A DNA stretch of 42,951 nt, from contig CANHRI010000017.1 of assembly GCA_947463515.1 (NCBI GenBank), positions 1 to 42,951 on the forward strand, in the 5' to 3' direction. Position numbers and translations under genes: made by a program. Below, piece after piece: positions 15,911-24,928 of the stretch (positions are counted from its first letter, which is position 1; every line of letters begins with the position of its first letter). The notes under the pieces are model-generated. The model worked only from the letters and a program-made list of their open reading frames with translations. It ran no database searches and was not told the origin of the DNA. Origin of the DNA: Flavobacteriaceae bacterium (GTDB taxonomy: Bacteria > Bacteroidota > Bacteroidia > Flavobacteriales > Flavobacteriaceae).

Positions 15911-17686
15911 ATGAAGCGATTACTCTTTTTACTTTTCCTCTGCATCGGAATTCATGCTGTAGCTCAAAACGAGCAATTGGCACAGAATTACTTTGACCGT
16001 GGAGAATTTGAGAAAGCCTTGGTGAGCTATGAAGAATTGCTTAAATCGCAACCCCATAATTTTAATTTTTTCCAGCGAACGGTTGAATGCTACCAGCAAT
16101 TGCAACAATTTGACAAGTCCGAAAAACTTATTCAAAATCGCTTAGACCAATACAAACAAGGCAGTTATTTGGTTGAGTTAGGGTACAATTTCCAATTACA
16201 AAAAGAGGCTGACAAAGCCAAAAAGTATTACGAACAAGCCCTGGATAAAATTCTCAAAAACCATAACGAAGTCTATCAAATTGCGTATGGTTTTGATAAA
16301 AAAGGGCTTACGGATTACGCCATTCAAGCCTATGAATTGGCGGTGAGTATCGAACCCAAATACAACTTCAATTACCAAATGGCGTTGCTCTACGGACAAA
16401 AAGGGGATATGGATAACATGATTGAGAAATTCTTGACCGAATCCTACAACAATCCCCAAAGCTTAGTGATGATTCAAAACCAATTGTCGCGGTTTATGAG
16501 TGAAGATGCTTCGGTGACCTTCAACGATGCCTTGCGCAAAGCGTTGTTGGGTCGCATTCAAAAAACCCAAGATTTGTTTTGGAATGACTATTTGAGTTGG
16601 TACTACGTACAACAAAAAGAGTACGGTAAGGCCTTTATTCAGCAAAAAGCAATTTACAAACGAAGTCCCGATTCTTTTTCCAACATTGTCAATTTGGCGC
16701 AATTGGCCATGAGTGAAAATGACGAAGAGGCCGCCACCGAAATTCTCAACTTTATTCTTGAAAATACCCGCGATTTGGACTTGCAAATCAAGGCGCATAC
16801 CTACTTGATTGAATTGCAAATCAAAAAAGCACAACCTGTTGCATATCCCGCAATTGCCGCCGAATTGGATACGCGTATCAAGCAGTTTGGGGTGAGTCCC
16901 TATTCGTTATCCTTACTGCAATTGAAAGCGAAATTTTCGGCTTTTCAGCAAAAAGACACAGAAACTGCAAAAATCATTTTAAAAAATGCCCTCGAAATGC
17001 CTTTGAAACGCGAGGAAATTGCCGAGGTAAAAATGGATTTAGCGGCCATACTGTTGTTGGAAGAAAAGTTCAACCAGGCCTTAATCTATTTCGCTCAAGT
17101 TGAAAATGAGGGCGGGAATAATCCTTTGGGACAAGAAGCAAGTTTGCGGGTGGCAAAAACGAGTTATTACAAAGGCGATTTCAAATGGGCCGAACACCAA
17201 TTGGGCGTCTTGAAGTCGGCTTCTACCCAATTAATCGCCAACGACGCGATGGATTTATATTTGCTTATCAGCGACAACACCGTAGCCGATTCGACACAAA
17301 CGGCATTGAAAAAGTTTGCCCGGGCTGATTATTTGTTGTACCAAAATAAAAAAGCTGAAGCCTTACAAGCTTTTCAGACTATTTTAAAAGAACACAAGGG
17401 GCAGGAAATCGAACCCGTAACGCTGTTGCGCATTGGTAAATTGTGGGAAGAACAAAACAATTTTCCCGAAGCCATTGCCAGTTACCGCCAAATCATTGAC
17501 CAACACAAAGAATGTATCTATGTAGATGAGGCCACGTATTTTGCGGCCGAATTATACCAAAAAACAGGAGAAGTCGATAAGGCCAAATCCCTGTATGAAG
17601 ATATCATTCTCCACCGAGAAGACAGTATTTTTTATGTCGATGCGCAAAAGAAATTTCGTCGATTGCGCGGGGATAAAGAACTATAA
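15911..17686 (+). CDS. Exported tetratricopeptide-repeat protein
   Basis: 591 residues. A signal peptide (1-18, ...IHAVAQ) precedes repeated helix pairs of TPR type throughout, e.g. AQNYFDRGEFEKALVSYEELLKSQP, AKKYYEQALD, AIQAYELAVSIEPKYNF, EAIASYRQIIDQHKE and AAELYQKTGEVDKAKSLYEDII. No enzymatic motif. It probably sits in the periplasm as a protein-interaction scaffold; homologues recur between serS and rsmA in flavobacteria as far as I recall. The function cannot be stated more precisely. Confidence 0.88.
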   Translation: MKRLLFLLFLCIGIHAVAQNEQLAQNYFDRGEFEKALVSYEELLKSQPHNFNFFQRTVECYQQLQQFDKSEKLIQNRLDQYKQGSYLVELGYNFQLQKEADKAKKYYEQALDKILKNHNEVYQIAYGFDKKGLTDYAIQAYELAVSIEPKYNFNYQMALLYGQKGDMDNMIEKFLTESYNNPQSLVMIQNQLSRFMSEDASVTFNDALRKALLGRIQKTQDLFWNDYLSWYYVQQKEYGKAFIQQKAIYKRSPDSFSNIVNLAQLAMSENDEEAATEILNFILENTRDLDLQIKAHTYLIELQIKKAQPVAYPAIAAELDTRIKQFGVSPYSLSLLQLKAKFSAFQQKDTETAKIILKNALEMPLKREEIAEVKMDLAAILLLEEKFNQALIYFAQVENEGGNNPLGQEASLRVAKTSYYKGDFKWAEHQLGVLKSASTQLIANDAMDLYLLISDNTVADSTQTALKKFARADYLLYQNKKAEALQAFQTILKEHKGQEIEPVTLLRIGKLWEEQNNFPEAIASYRQIIDQHKECIYVDEATYFAAELYQKTGEVDKAKSLYEDIILHREDSIFYVDAQKKFRRLRGDKEL

Positions 17687-17717
17687 GGAACTATTTTAAA
17701 TGTTGAATTATAAATTA

Positions 17718-17737
17718 TAAATGGAAATTTCCATTTA
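17718..17737. promoter_or_regulatory. 20-bp perfect palindrome ahead of the DUF4286 gene
   Basis: TAAATGGAAATTTCCATTTA reads the same on both strands and ends 17 nt before the DUF4286 start. It may be a dimeric regulator site; no T-run follows, so it is not a typical terminator. Confidence 0.45.
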
Positions 17738-17754
17738 AGAATTGAAGCGGGTAT

Positions 17755-18078
17755 ATGATACTATACAATGTAACCATCAATATTCACGAAAGCGTTCACG
17801 ATCAATGGATGCGTTGGATGCAAACCAAGCATATAAACGATGTCTTGGCTACCGGTAAGTTTTGTTCTGCCCGATTGGTAAAGGTCTTGGTCGAGGAGGA
17901 AATGGGTGGAGTAACTTATGCCGTGCAGTATACCACCGATAGCTTGGAAACGTTACAACGCTATTACGATGAAGACGCCTCCCGGTTACGCGAAGAAGGC
18001 TATCAATTGTTTGGGGATAAAATGTTGGCGTTTCGTACGGAATTGCAAATAATTTCAGAACATTTTCAAAATAATTAA
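17755..18078 (+). CDS. DUF4286 family protein
   Basis: 107 residues. MILYNVTINIHESVHDQWMRWMQTKHI at the N-terminus and YAVQYTTDSLETLQRYYDEDASRLREEGYQLFGDKMLAFRTEL at the C-terminus are characteristic of DUF4286, a small ferredoxin-like alpha/beta family with no known function, found mainly in Bacteroidota. No signal peptide. Four nt separate it from the next small gene, and rsmA follows, so it is probably cotranscribed with an rRNA-modification gene. Confidence 0.85.
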   Translation: MILYNVTINIHESVHDQWMRWMQTKHINDVLATGKFCSARLVKVLVEEEMGGVTYAVQYTTDSLETLQRYYDEDASRLREEGYQLFGDKMLAFRTELQIISEHFQNN

Positions 18079-18082
18079 TGCC

Positions 18083-18277
18083 ATGGAAGTTCGTTTTACC
18101 ACCAAAGAAGAAAGCAATGCTCGTCGACAAGCGGATTTTTTGAAGCTTTCCAAAACGGAGCGCGTACTGGCTTTTTTTGCCTTGTGTAGACGAATGAAAT
18201 CCTTCCCCGTAAAACAAAATTCCTCGCCAAAAAAGGACAACTTTTTAATCATAATTTCTTCTCATGAACCAAGTTAG
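18083..18277 (+). CDS. Small uncharacterised protein upstream of rsmA
   Basis: 64 residues, basic: [40 protein letters not shown]. The ATG lies 4 nt after DUF4286, and the end overlaps the rsmA start by 14 nt, which is operon-like. The FLxLSKTERVxxF...FP pattern looks like a conserved flavobacterial small protein rather than a chance frame, but I cannot name a family. Soluble, no signal peptide. Confidence 0.62.
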   Translation: MEVRFTTKEESNARRQADFLKLSKTERVLAFFALCRRMKSFPVKQNSSPKKDNFLIIISSHEPS

Positions 18278-19043
18278 AGCCAAAAAACATTTAGGGCAAC
18301 ACTTTTTAACCGACGAAACGATTGCCCGTCGTATTGGCGATACCTTGACGTTGGAAGGCTATGATACGGTGCTAGAAATCGGACCCGGAATGGGGGTGTT
18401 GACCAAGTATTTGTTGGAAAAAGATATCGATACCCATGTGGTGGAAATTGATACCGAATCTGTGGCGTATTTGGAACAATATTATCCCAAATTGCACGGG
18501 AAAATCCTCTCCAAGGACTTTTTAAAGCACGATTTTTACACCGAGTTTGAAGGAAAGCCCTTTGCCATAACAGGCAATTTTCCATACAATATTTCGACAC
18601 AAATTGTATTCAAAATGCTCGAAATGCGCGATCGTGTTCCTGAATTCTCAGGGATGTTTCAAAAAGAAGTGGCCGAACGTATTTGTGAAAAAAAAGGGAG
18701 TAAAACCTACGGTATTCTCTCGGTTTTGGTTCAAGCTTTTTATGAGGCTGAATACTTGTTTACCGTTGGCGAACACGTGTTCAATCCGCCACCCAAAGTG
18801 AAATCAGGCGTGTTGCGTTTGGTGCGAAAGTCCGATTATCGCTTGGCCTGTAACGAGAAAATGCTCTTCAATGTGGTAAAAACTGCCTTTAATCAACGCA
18901 GAAAAACGCTACGAAACAGTTTAAAATCCTTAAATTTGCCCGATCCTTTACGGGAAGATGCGGTATTTAATCTTCGTCCGGAACAATTGTCCACCGAAGA
19001 TTTTATTGCATTGACTCAAAAAATCGAGGCGTATGCAGTTTAA
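18264..19043 (+). CDS. rsmA: 16S rRNA dimethyladenosine transferase
   Basis: 259 residues. N-terminal [17 protein letters not shown]-binding [10 protein letters not shown] (38-47) and catalytic NFPY (105-108) are diagnostic; the C-terminal helical domain contains [13 protein letters not shown]. The enzyme dimethylates the two adjacent adenines near the 3' end of 16S rRNA during small-subunit maturation. It overlaps the gene on each side (14 nt upstream, 11 nt downstream with mgtE), indicating an operon. Confidence 0.98.
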   Translation: MNQVRAKKHLGQHFLTDETIARRIGDTLTLEGYDTVLEIGPGMGVLTKYLLEKDIDTHVVEIDTESVAYLEQYYPKLHGKILSKDFLKHDFYTEFEGKPFAITGNFPYNISTQIVFKMLEMRDRVPEFSGMFQKEVAERICEKKGSKTYGILSVLVQAFYEAEYLFTVGEHVFNPPPKVKSGVLRLVRKSDYRLACNEKMLFNVVKTAFNQRRKTLRNSLKSLNLPDPLREDAVFNLRPEQLSTEDFIALTQKIEAYAV

Positions 19044-20385
19044 AATCAGTAAAGAGTTACTGGATCAAATCAACAATTTGATTCTGCACAATAAGGAGCG
19101 TGAGTTACACGACCTCCTTAGCGAACTGCATTATGCCGATATCGCCGAGATCATGGAAGAACTCGACGATACACAAGCTTCCTATATCTTTAGTATTCTC
19201 GATTCTGAAAAAACAGCCGACGTGCTGATGGAGATCGATGAGGAACTTCGTGAAAAGATTCTGAAACGCATGTCGGCTAAAGAGATTGCCGAGGAAATTG
19301 ACGAACTTGATACCGACGATGCGGCCGATATTATTGCTGAACTTCCGCAAAGCAAAAAAGAAGAGGTAATCTCTGAGTTGGAAGACGTTGAACACGCCAA
19401 AGACATTGTCGATTTGTTGCGCTACGACGAAGATACTGCCGGAGGTTTGATGGGGAAAGAATTGGTAAAAGTCAATGAAAATTGGAATGTACTGACCTGC
19501 GTCAAAGAAATGCGCTTACAAGCAGAAAACGTCACCCGCGTTCATTCGATTTATGTGGTCGATGATGACAATCGGTTGAAAGGACGCTTGTCGTTGAAAG
19601 ATTTATTGACCACTTCTACGAAAACGCCCATTAGTGAGGTATATATCAAAAAAGTAGATTACGTTCGTGTGAACACCTCCAATACCGAAGTAGCCCGAAT
19701 CATGCAGAAATACGACTTGGAAGCCATTCCCGTTGTGGATGAAATGGGACGTTTGGTAGGGCGAATTACGATTGACGATATCGTCGACGTGATTAAAGAA
19801 GAAGCTGACAAAGATTACCAGTTGGCGGCGGGGATCTCGCAAGACGTCGAGGCGGATGACAGCATTTTGGATTTAACCCGCGCGCGTCTGCCTTGGTTGG
19901 TATTGGCTTTATTTGGTGGTTTTATCTCAGTAGAAATGCTGAGTTTGTTTGAAGGCGCCATGAAAGAACATTACAAATTATTCTTTTTTACACCACTGAT
20001 TGCGGCGATGGCGGGTAATGTAGGCGTACAATCTTCGGCGATTATCGTACAAGGTTTAGCCAATCAATCCATCAGTGGTTCCATTTTGAATCGCCTTCTC
20101 AAAGAAATTTCCCTCAGTTTGCTCAACGGCATAATCCTAGCGGCGATATTGTTTTTGGGCAGTCATTTTTTATTGGGCGTTGAGGTCAAAATCGGAGTTA
20201 TTGTCACCATAGCCTTGGTTTCAGTAATTATCACGGCCTCGCTTATTGGGACCTCTATTCCGTTAATCTTGGATAAATTTGGCATCGACCCAGCCTTAGC
20301 TACAGGCCCGTTTATCACCACCAGCAATGATATTTGCGGGATTTTGATTTACTTTTCGATTGCCCGTATGATTTTGGGCTTCTAG
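19033..20385 (+). CDS. mgtE: MgtE-type magnesium transporter
   Basis: 450 residues: a MgtE N-domain of helical repeats (about 1-130, e.g. [32 protein letters not shown]), two CBS domains (about 135-255) and five transmembrane helices (about 285-450) with the conserved [10 protein letters not shown] and the pore-region [16 protein letters not shown]. MgtE forms a Mg2+-gated homodimeric channel in the inner membrane, the cytosolic domains closing it at high internal Mg2+. Overlaps rsmA by 11 nt. Confidence 0.97.
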   Translation: MQFKISKELLDQINNLILHNKERELHDLLSELHYADIAEIMEELDDTQASYIFSILDSEKTADVLMEIDEELREKILKRMSAKEIAEEIDELDTDDAADIIAELPQSKKEEVISELEDVEHAKDIVDLLRYDEDTAGGLMGKELVKVNENWNVLTCVKEMRLQAENVTRVHSIYVVDDDNRLKGRLSLKDLLTTSTKTPISEVYIKKVDYVRVNTSNTEVARIMQKYDLEAIPVVDEMGRLVGRITIDDIVDVIKEEADKDYQLAAGISQDVEADDSILDLTRARLPWLVLALFGGFISVEMLSLFEGAMKEHYKLFFFTPLIAAMAGNVGVQSSAIIVQGLANQSISGSILNRLLKEISLSLLNGIILAAILFLGSHFLLGVEVKIGVIVTIALVSVIITASLIGTSIPLILDKFGIDPALATGPFITTSNDICGILIYFSIARMILGF

Positions 20386-20402
20386 TTCGTTTTCCCTTTT
20401 CA

Positions 20403-20410
20403 TATCTTTG
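20403..20410 (+). promoter_or_regulatory. -7 promoter element ahead of the dehydrogenase-VOC gene
   Basis: TATCTTTG matches TAnnTTTG exactly and lies 22 nt before the proposed TTG start. It supports a promoter between mgtE and this gene and argues against the in-frame ATG at 20334, which lies upstream of this element inside mgtE. Confidence 0.55.
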
Positions 20411-20432
20411 TTTCTCACCAATCTCAATTGTT

Positions 20433-21803
20433 TTGAAGACCAACGCCATTCGCATCCTTCATTTAGATACCAACCATCCGTTGCTTTGGGCGCAATTGGA
20501 AGCCGCCGGATTTACCAACGAAGCCGATTACTCTTCCGATAAGGCTGCCGTTGAAGCCAAGATTAATGAGTATCAGGGCATTGTGATTCGTAGTCGGTTT
20601 AAAATTGATGCGCAGTTTCTCGAGGCTGCTACCCAATTGCAGTTTATTGCTCGTGTGGGGGCAGGTTTAGAGAGCATCGATGTCGATTATGCAATACAAA
20701 AAGGCGTGCAATTAATCGCAGCCCCCGAAGGCAATCGAAATGCGGTAGGCGAACAGGCGCTGGGCATGTTGTTGTCGCTCATGAATAAATTAAATCGAGC
20801 CGATCGCATGGTGCGCCAAGGAAAATGGGTGCGCGAAGGCAATCGAGGCTATGAGTTGGAAGGAAAAACCGTAGGAATCATTGGCTATGGCAATATGGGG
20901 AAGTCTTTTGCTCAAAAATTACGCGGATTTGAGGTGAAAGTCCTCTGTTATGATATTCAAGAAAATGTGGGCGATGCTTTTGCACAACAAGTCGATTTAG
21001 CCACTTTACAAGCCGAGGCCGATGTAGTTAGTTTGCATGTGCCTTGGACGCCTGAAACCCATAAAATGGTCAATCGAGATTTTATTCAAGCTTTTGCCAA
21101 ACCTTTTTGGTTGATTAATACCTCAAGAGGGAAAAATGTGGTAACAGCCGATTTGGTCGAAGCCTTGCAATCGGGAAAAGTTATGGGCGCCGGATTGGAT
21201 GTGTTGGAATATGAAAAGTTGTCCTTTGAAAGTTTGTTTACCGACAATCGTCCTGAGGCGTTACAGTATTTATTAGATTCCGAAAATGTATTGTTAACCC
21301 CACATATTGCTGGGTGGACGTATGAAAGTCATGAGAAATTGGCCCAAACCATCGTCGATAAAATCAAACAGAAGTACGGTCTATTCATTCCCCACGAAAG
21401 TGCGCCTAATAAAGAGGCCAGTGTAACGGGTATAGGAGGGATATTTTTTAAATCAAAAGACCCAAAAGCGCTGAAATCCTGGTATGCCACTCATTTGGGG
21501 ATTCCAGTAGACGACTACGGATGGTCGTTTTGGTGGAAAGATGCCAAAGGAAACGACGCTATGACCCAATGGTCACCGTTTGAGGCAGGCACCCGTTATT
21601 TTGAACCCAGCGACAAAGAATTTATGCTGAATTTTCGAGTTCATCACCTGAAGCAACTCCTCACAGAATTAGCCGCACAAGGCGTTACTATTATTGGGAA
21701 TCCAGAAACCTATGACTATGGGACCTTTGCTTGGATTTTGGATCCCGAGGGCCATAAGATTGAACTTTGGGAGCCAATCGATGCTGCATTTCAAGAAAAA
21801 TAG
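20433..21803 (+). CDS. D-2-hydroxyacid dehydrogenase (SerA-like) fused to a VOC domain
   Basis: 456 residues from TTG 20433; the in-frame ATG at 20334 lies inside mgtE and would add a non-homologous leader, so TTG is preferred. Residues 1-316 are a phosphoglycerate-dehydrogenase-type enzyme: RVGAGLESIDVDYA, NAD-binding GYGNMG (151-156), INTSRGKNV with catalytic Arg232, and LTPHIAGW with catalytic His291. Residues about 331-450 are a VOC/glyoxalase-bleomycin domain: VTGIGGIFFKSKDPKALKSWYATHLGI ... FAWILDPEGHKIELWEP with a likely metal-ligand Glu444. The two are normally separate genes. The first part oxidises or reduces a D-2-hydroxyacid with NAD(H); in serine synthesis this is 3-phosphoglycerate. 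No ACT domain. The role of the VOC part is unknown. Confidence 0.85.
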   Translation: MKTNAIRILHLDTNHPLLWAQLEAAGFTNEADYSSDKAAVEAKINEYQGIVIRSRFKIDAQFLEAATQLQFIARVGAGLESIDVDYAIQKGVQLIAAPEGNRNAVGEQALGMLLSLMNKLNRADRMVRQGKWVREGNRGYELEGKTVGIIGYGNMGKSFAQKLRGFEVKVLCYDIQENVGDAFAQQVDLATLQAEADVVSLHVPWTPETHKMVNRDFIQAFAKPFWLINTSRGKNVVTADLVEALQSGKVMGAGLDVLEYEKLSFESLFTDNRPEALQYLLDSENVLLTPHIAGWTYESHEKLAQTIVDKIKQKYGLFIPHESAPNKEASVTGIGGIFFKSKDPKALKSWYATHLGIPVDDYGWSFWWKDAKGNDAMTQWSPFEAGTRYFEPSDKEFMLNFRVHHLKQLLTELAAQGVTIIGNPETYDYGTFAWILDPEGHKIELWEPIDAAFQEK

Positions 21804-21854
21804 TTATTTTTAAAACCTATAATTCAAAATCTAATCAACAAAAAAACAAAAATT

Positions 21855-22193
21855 ATGGATTCACAAAAAGTAGATATGTTCATGATGGCCAATTCAAAAT
21901 TCTTTGAAGCCCATCACTTACCCGCCATTCGCGAGCGTTTATTAAGTTTAGATGAAACTAAATGGGGAATGGTGCAAACCACACAATATAAAGACCCAAC
22001 AACCAGTTTGATTATTTCTTTGTTGGCGGGCGGATTAGGAATCGACCGCTTTTATGTAGGAGATACTGGATTAGGGATTGCAAAATTACTAACCTGTGGT
22101 GGTTTAGGAATTTGGAATATCGTAGACTGGTTTTTGATCATGGGAGTAACTCGTGAGAAAAACATGGAAAATTTCCAAAACGCGATTTACTAA
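21855..22193 (+). CDS. TM2 domain protein
   Basis: 112 residues. The C-terminal half is a TM2 domain: two hydrophobic helices around SLLAGGLGIDRFYVGDTGLGIAKLLTCGGLGIWNIVDWFLI, with the conserved G-x-DRFY and D-W positions. The first 55 residues are cytosolic-looking. The function is unknown in bacteria. It begins a four-gene block of small membrane proteins ending in an M48 protease; the next gene starts 16 nt later. Confidence 0.88.
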   Translation: MDSQKVDMFMMANSKFFEAHHLPAIRERLLSLDETKWGMVQTTQYKDPTTSLIISLLAGGLGIDRFYVGDTGLGIAKLLTCGGLGIWNIVDWFLIMGVTREKNMENFQNAIY

Positions 22194-22209
22194 TTAGTAC
22201 CGTAAAGTC

Positions 22210-22614
22210 ATGACCCGAAACCGGCTATACACTTGGGTGTTGGTGCTCTCCGTTTCGGGTTTTTTGTACCTAGTTTACGCACTTTTTGGCCCATCGGATG
22301 CCCCTATACACCTTTGTTTATTTAAAAATATTTCGGGCTATCCGTGTCCATCTTGTGGGACAACGCGGTCATTAATTGCGCTGTTTCACGGTAATTTTGC
22401 GGAAGCTATTTATAATAATCCATTGGGATATGTGATGGCTTTAGTACTGCTTACCGTTCCTCTTTGGGTGCTCCGTGACGTGATTACCCGAAAGACTGAT
22501 TTTTTTATTTTTTATGGCAAAATAGAGGCTTTTTTTACCCAGCTTATTCCAATGCTTTTGAGTATTGGCTTAATTTTTGCCTTGTGGATGTGGAATATTT
22601 ATAAAGTATTATGA
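22210..22614 (+). CDS. DUF2752 membrane protein
   Basis: 134 residues, three predicted transmembrane helices. The CPSCGTTRS motif (about residues 45-53) after CLFKNISGYP is the hallmark of DUF2752, a family of unknown function. The stop overlaps the next gene's start (ATGA at 22611), so translation is coupled with the DUF4870-like protein. Confidence 0.88.
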   Translation: MTRNRLYTWVLVLSVSGFLYLVYALFGPSDAPIHLCLFKNISGYPCPSCGTTRSLIALFHGNFAEAIYNNPLGYVMALVLLTVPLWVLRDVITRKTDFFIFYGKIEAFFTQLIPMLLSIGLIFALWMWNIYKVL

Positions 22615-23054
22615 TACAAACCGTTCAATTTCCCTACAAACCTTCTGAGCACGAGGCTGAAAAGGCTTCCAACAGTTATTTGATGTCTCTAGTTGCTTTG
22701 GTCGCCGGATTACCACTGCCGATCATCAATTTAATTGCCACTTTTTTCTTTTACATTGCCAATCGAAAAGGCACCTATTATGTGCGTTGGCATTGTACGC
22801 AAGCGTTATTTTCGCAAGCGGCTTTATTGTGTATGAATAGTTTTGGTTTCTGGTGGACCATCGATATTATTTTCTATAATCATCCAGTGAGTAGTACCTA
22901 TTTTGCCTATTTATTTACGGTTATTATTTTTAACATCACTGAGTTTATTTCAACCATTTATTTGGCGGTCAACACCCGAAAAGGAAAGCACATAGAATTG
23001 TGGTTTTTTGGCCCATTAACCAATTTAATTTGTAGACCCGATGGCACAAAATAA
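22611..23054 (+). CDS. DUF4870-like polytopic membrane protein
   Basis: 147 residues with three to four hydrophobic segments and the pattern YVRWHCTQALFSQAAL, similar to the H-x-xQAL...(F/W) block of DUF4870/Tic20-like proteins. Overlaps its upstream neighbour by 4 nt and the M48 gene by 14 nt. The family call is moderate; membrane location is clear. Function unknown; placement suggests a shared task with the M48 protease. Confidence 0.65.
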   Translation: MIQTVQFPYKPSEHEAEKASNSYLMSLVALVAGLPLPIINLIATFFFYIANRKGTYYVRWHCTQALFSQAALLCMNSFGFWWTIDIIFYNHPVSSTYFAYLFTVIIFNITEFISTIYLAVNTRKGKHIELWFFGPLTNLICRPDGTK

Positions 23055-23841
23055 AGTTATTTTACAAGGCGTTTTATTACTCGCGCTCTTTTTTGGTCTC
23101 TTTTTTGGCTTGCGACAAATCGATTTTGTCAAGGTTTTTAATATTCGTCAAACGCAATTGAATACCGCGTCAAAGTTGGGAGACTTACTTTGGGAACAGG
23201 TCGAAGAAACCGAAATTATCATTCATAACGATACACTTCAAAAAACCTTAGATTCACTGATGCAACCCTTGTTAGAGGCCAACGATATCCCCAAGGATTC
23301 CATTCGTATGCATTTGATTGAAAACGATGCTGTGAATGCATTTGCGATGCCTAATAATCATTTGGTGGTGTATACCGGTTTAATTAAAGCCTGTAGCAAA
23401 CAAGAGTCTGTGCAAGGTGTATTAGCGCATGAAGTGGCTCATATTCGCAAGAATCATGTGATGCAAAAGTTGTCGAAAGAAATCGGATTAACAGTTTTAC
23501 TCAGTGCGACAGGAAATAATGGCGCGCTCATTCGTGAAATCATCAAAACCTTATCCTCCACCGCTTATGATCGTGCTTTAGAAAAAGAAGCCGATTTAAC
23601 CGCGGTAGATTATATGATTAAGGCCAAGATTAATCCGCAGCCCCTTGCTGATTTTATGTACCAGTTAGCCCAAGAACGCTCCCTTCCCGAGGGTTTTGGT
23701 TGGATCTCAACCCACCCCGAGTCGGAAGATCGTGCCGCCTACATCCTCGATTATGTGAAAGGAAAAAAACTAGGCAATCGCGAGGTACTTAAACCCAAAG
23801 ATTGGGAGGCATTTAAACGTCAAATTGAAGAAAATCATTAA
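23041..23841 (+). CDS. M48-family metallopeptidase, membrane-anchored
   Basis: 266 residues. An N-terminal hydrophobic helix (about 7-24) anchors or exports it. The zinc site is HEVAH (130-134) with the third ligand Glu183 in ALEKEADLTAVDY, and FGWISTHPESEDRAAYI is the usual M48 C-terminal block (STHP). BepA- and Oma1/HtpX-type relatives act in envelope protein quality control. Last gene of the TM2/DUF2752/DUF4870 cluster, followed at once by a strong bidirectional terminator. Confidence 0.92.
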   Translation: MAQNKVILQGVLLLALFFGLFFGLRQIDFVKVFNIRQTQLNTASKLGDLLWEQVEETEIIIHNDTLQKTLDSLMQPLLEANDIPKDSIRMHLIENDAVNAFAMPNNHLVVYTGLIKACSKQESVQGVLAHEVAHIRKNHVMQKLSKEIGLTVLLSATGNNGALIREIIKTLSSTAYDRALEKEADLTAVDYMIKAKINPQPLADFMYQLAQERSLPEGFGWISTHPESEDRAAYILDYVKGKKLGNREVLKPKDWEAFKRQIEENH

Positions 23842-23844
23842 AAA

Positions 23845-23876
23845 AAATACCTGACTTTTTTGGTCAGGTATTTTTA
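23845..23876. terminator. Bidirectional terminator
   Basis: AAATACCTGAC (23845-23855) pairs perfectly with GTCAGGTATTT (23863-23873), 7-nt loop, with A- and T-runs on either side. It serves the M48 gene (+) and the convergent aldo/keto reductase gene (-). Confidence 0.85.
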
Positions 23877-23879
23877 TAT

Positions 23880-24923
23880 TTAAGGTGCGGGATTCGGATG
23901 CCGTTCTTGAATTTTTTCAATTTCACTGCGGAGTTCTTTCGACAACACCACCGAAAAAGCCGCGAGGTTTTCTTCCAATTGACGTACACTTGTGGCGCCG
24001 ATAATGGTTGAGGTCACAAACGATTGTTGATGCGTAAAGGCGAGTGCCATCTCCGCGAGTGTTAACCCATGTTTTTCGGCCAATTCTTTATACAAACGCG
24101 TGGCTGTAAAACAGTTTTCGTTGGTATATCGTGTAAAATTGGGGAACAATTTCATTCGGGATTGTTCGGGATAACCATTGAGGTATTTGCCCGTTAGAAA
24201 TCCAAAGGCCAACGGAGAATAGGCCAATAAGCCCACCCCTTCGCGGTAGCATAATTCGCTCAAACCCACTTCATACAAGCGATTCAGTAACGAATATGGA
24301 TTTTGAATCGTGACAATGCGCGGCAATCCATGGCGCTCGCTTTCTTGCAAAAAGCGAACGACTCCAAAAGGGTTCTCATTCGACACACCAATATGTCTGA
24401 TCTTCCCTTCTTTAATCAATCCGTCAAAAACCTGAAGAACTTCAAGCGTATTGTCTTGCCATTGGGAATCAAATTCGGTCAATCCCCGTTTGCCAAACAT
24501 ATTCATAATCCGTTCGGGCCAATGCAATTGATACAAGTCGATGTAGTCGGTTTGAAGGTTTTTCAGACTTAAATCAACCGCTTCGTGCAGACTCTTTTTG
24601 GAAAAATCCAAGGGTTGCCGAATGTATTCCATCCCGCGATTGGGTCCCGCGATTTTGGTGGCTAGAACCAACTTTTCGCGGTTACTTGCCCCAATTTTTT
24701 TAATCCATGTCCCAATAAATCGTTCCGTACTGCCGAAAATTTGCGCATTCCCACCGATGGGATACATTTCGGCCGTATCGATAAAATTAATCCCGTGTGC
24801 GATGGCGTAATCCAACTGACTGTGGGCTTCGGCTTCGGTATTTTGATTGCCAAACGTCATAGTGCCGAGGCAAACGTTGCTCACCTCTAGCTCGGTATGG
24901 GGTAGATGGGTGTAGGTCATCAT
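23880..24923 (-). CDS. Aldo/keto reductase (Tas-like)
   Basis: 347 residues, a little longer than short AKRs, as in Tas and potassium-channel-beta-like members. The catalytic tetrad is visible: Asp49 and Tyr54 (NFIDTAEMYP), Lys90 (VLATKIAG), His134 (YQLHWPE). The C-terminal IIGATSVRQLEENL is the NADP-binding block. It reduces aldehydes or ketones with NADPH; the physiological substrate is unknown. It ends next to the terminator and starts 5 nt downstream of the OmpA-family gene's stop, so the two are likely cotranscribed. Confidence 0.93.
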   Translation of the reverse strand: MMTYTHLPHTELEVSNVCLGTMTFGNQNTEAEAHSQLDYAIAHGINFIDTAEMYPIGGNAQIFGSTERFIGTWIKKIGASNREKLVLATKIAGPNRGMEYIRQPLDFSKKSLHEAVDLSLKNLQTDYIDLYQLHWPERIMNMFGKRGLTEFDSQWQDNTLEVLQVFDGLIKEGKIRHIGVSNENPFGVVRFLQESERHGLPRIVTIQNPYSLLNRLYEVGLSELCYREGVGLLAYSPLAFGFLTGKYLNGYPEQSRMKLFPNFTRYTNENCFTATRLYKELAEKHGLTLAEMALAFTHQQSFVTSTIIGATSVRQLEENLAAFSVVLSKELRSEIEKIQERHPNPAP

Positions 24924-24928
24924 GGGAA

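Noticed and set aside
20334..20432. ATG 20334 as start of the dehydrogenase-VOC gene
   Set aside because: It lies within mgtE, adds a non-family leader and precedes the TATCTTTG promoter box; TTG 20433 gives a normal N-terminus.
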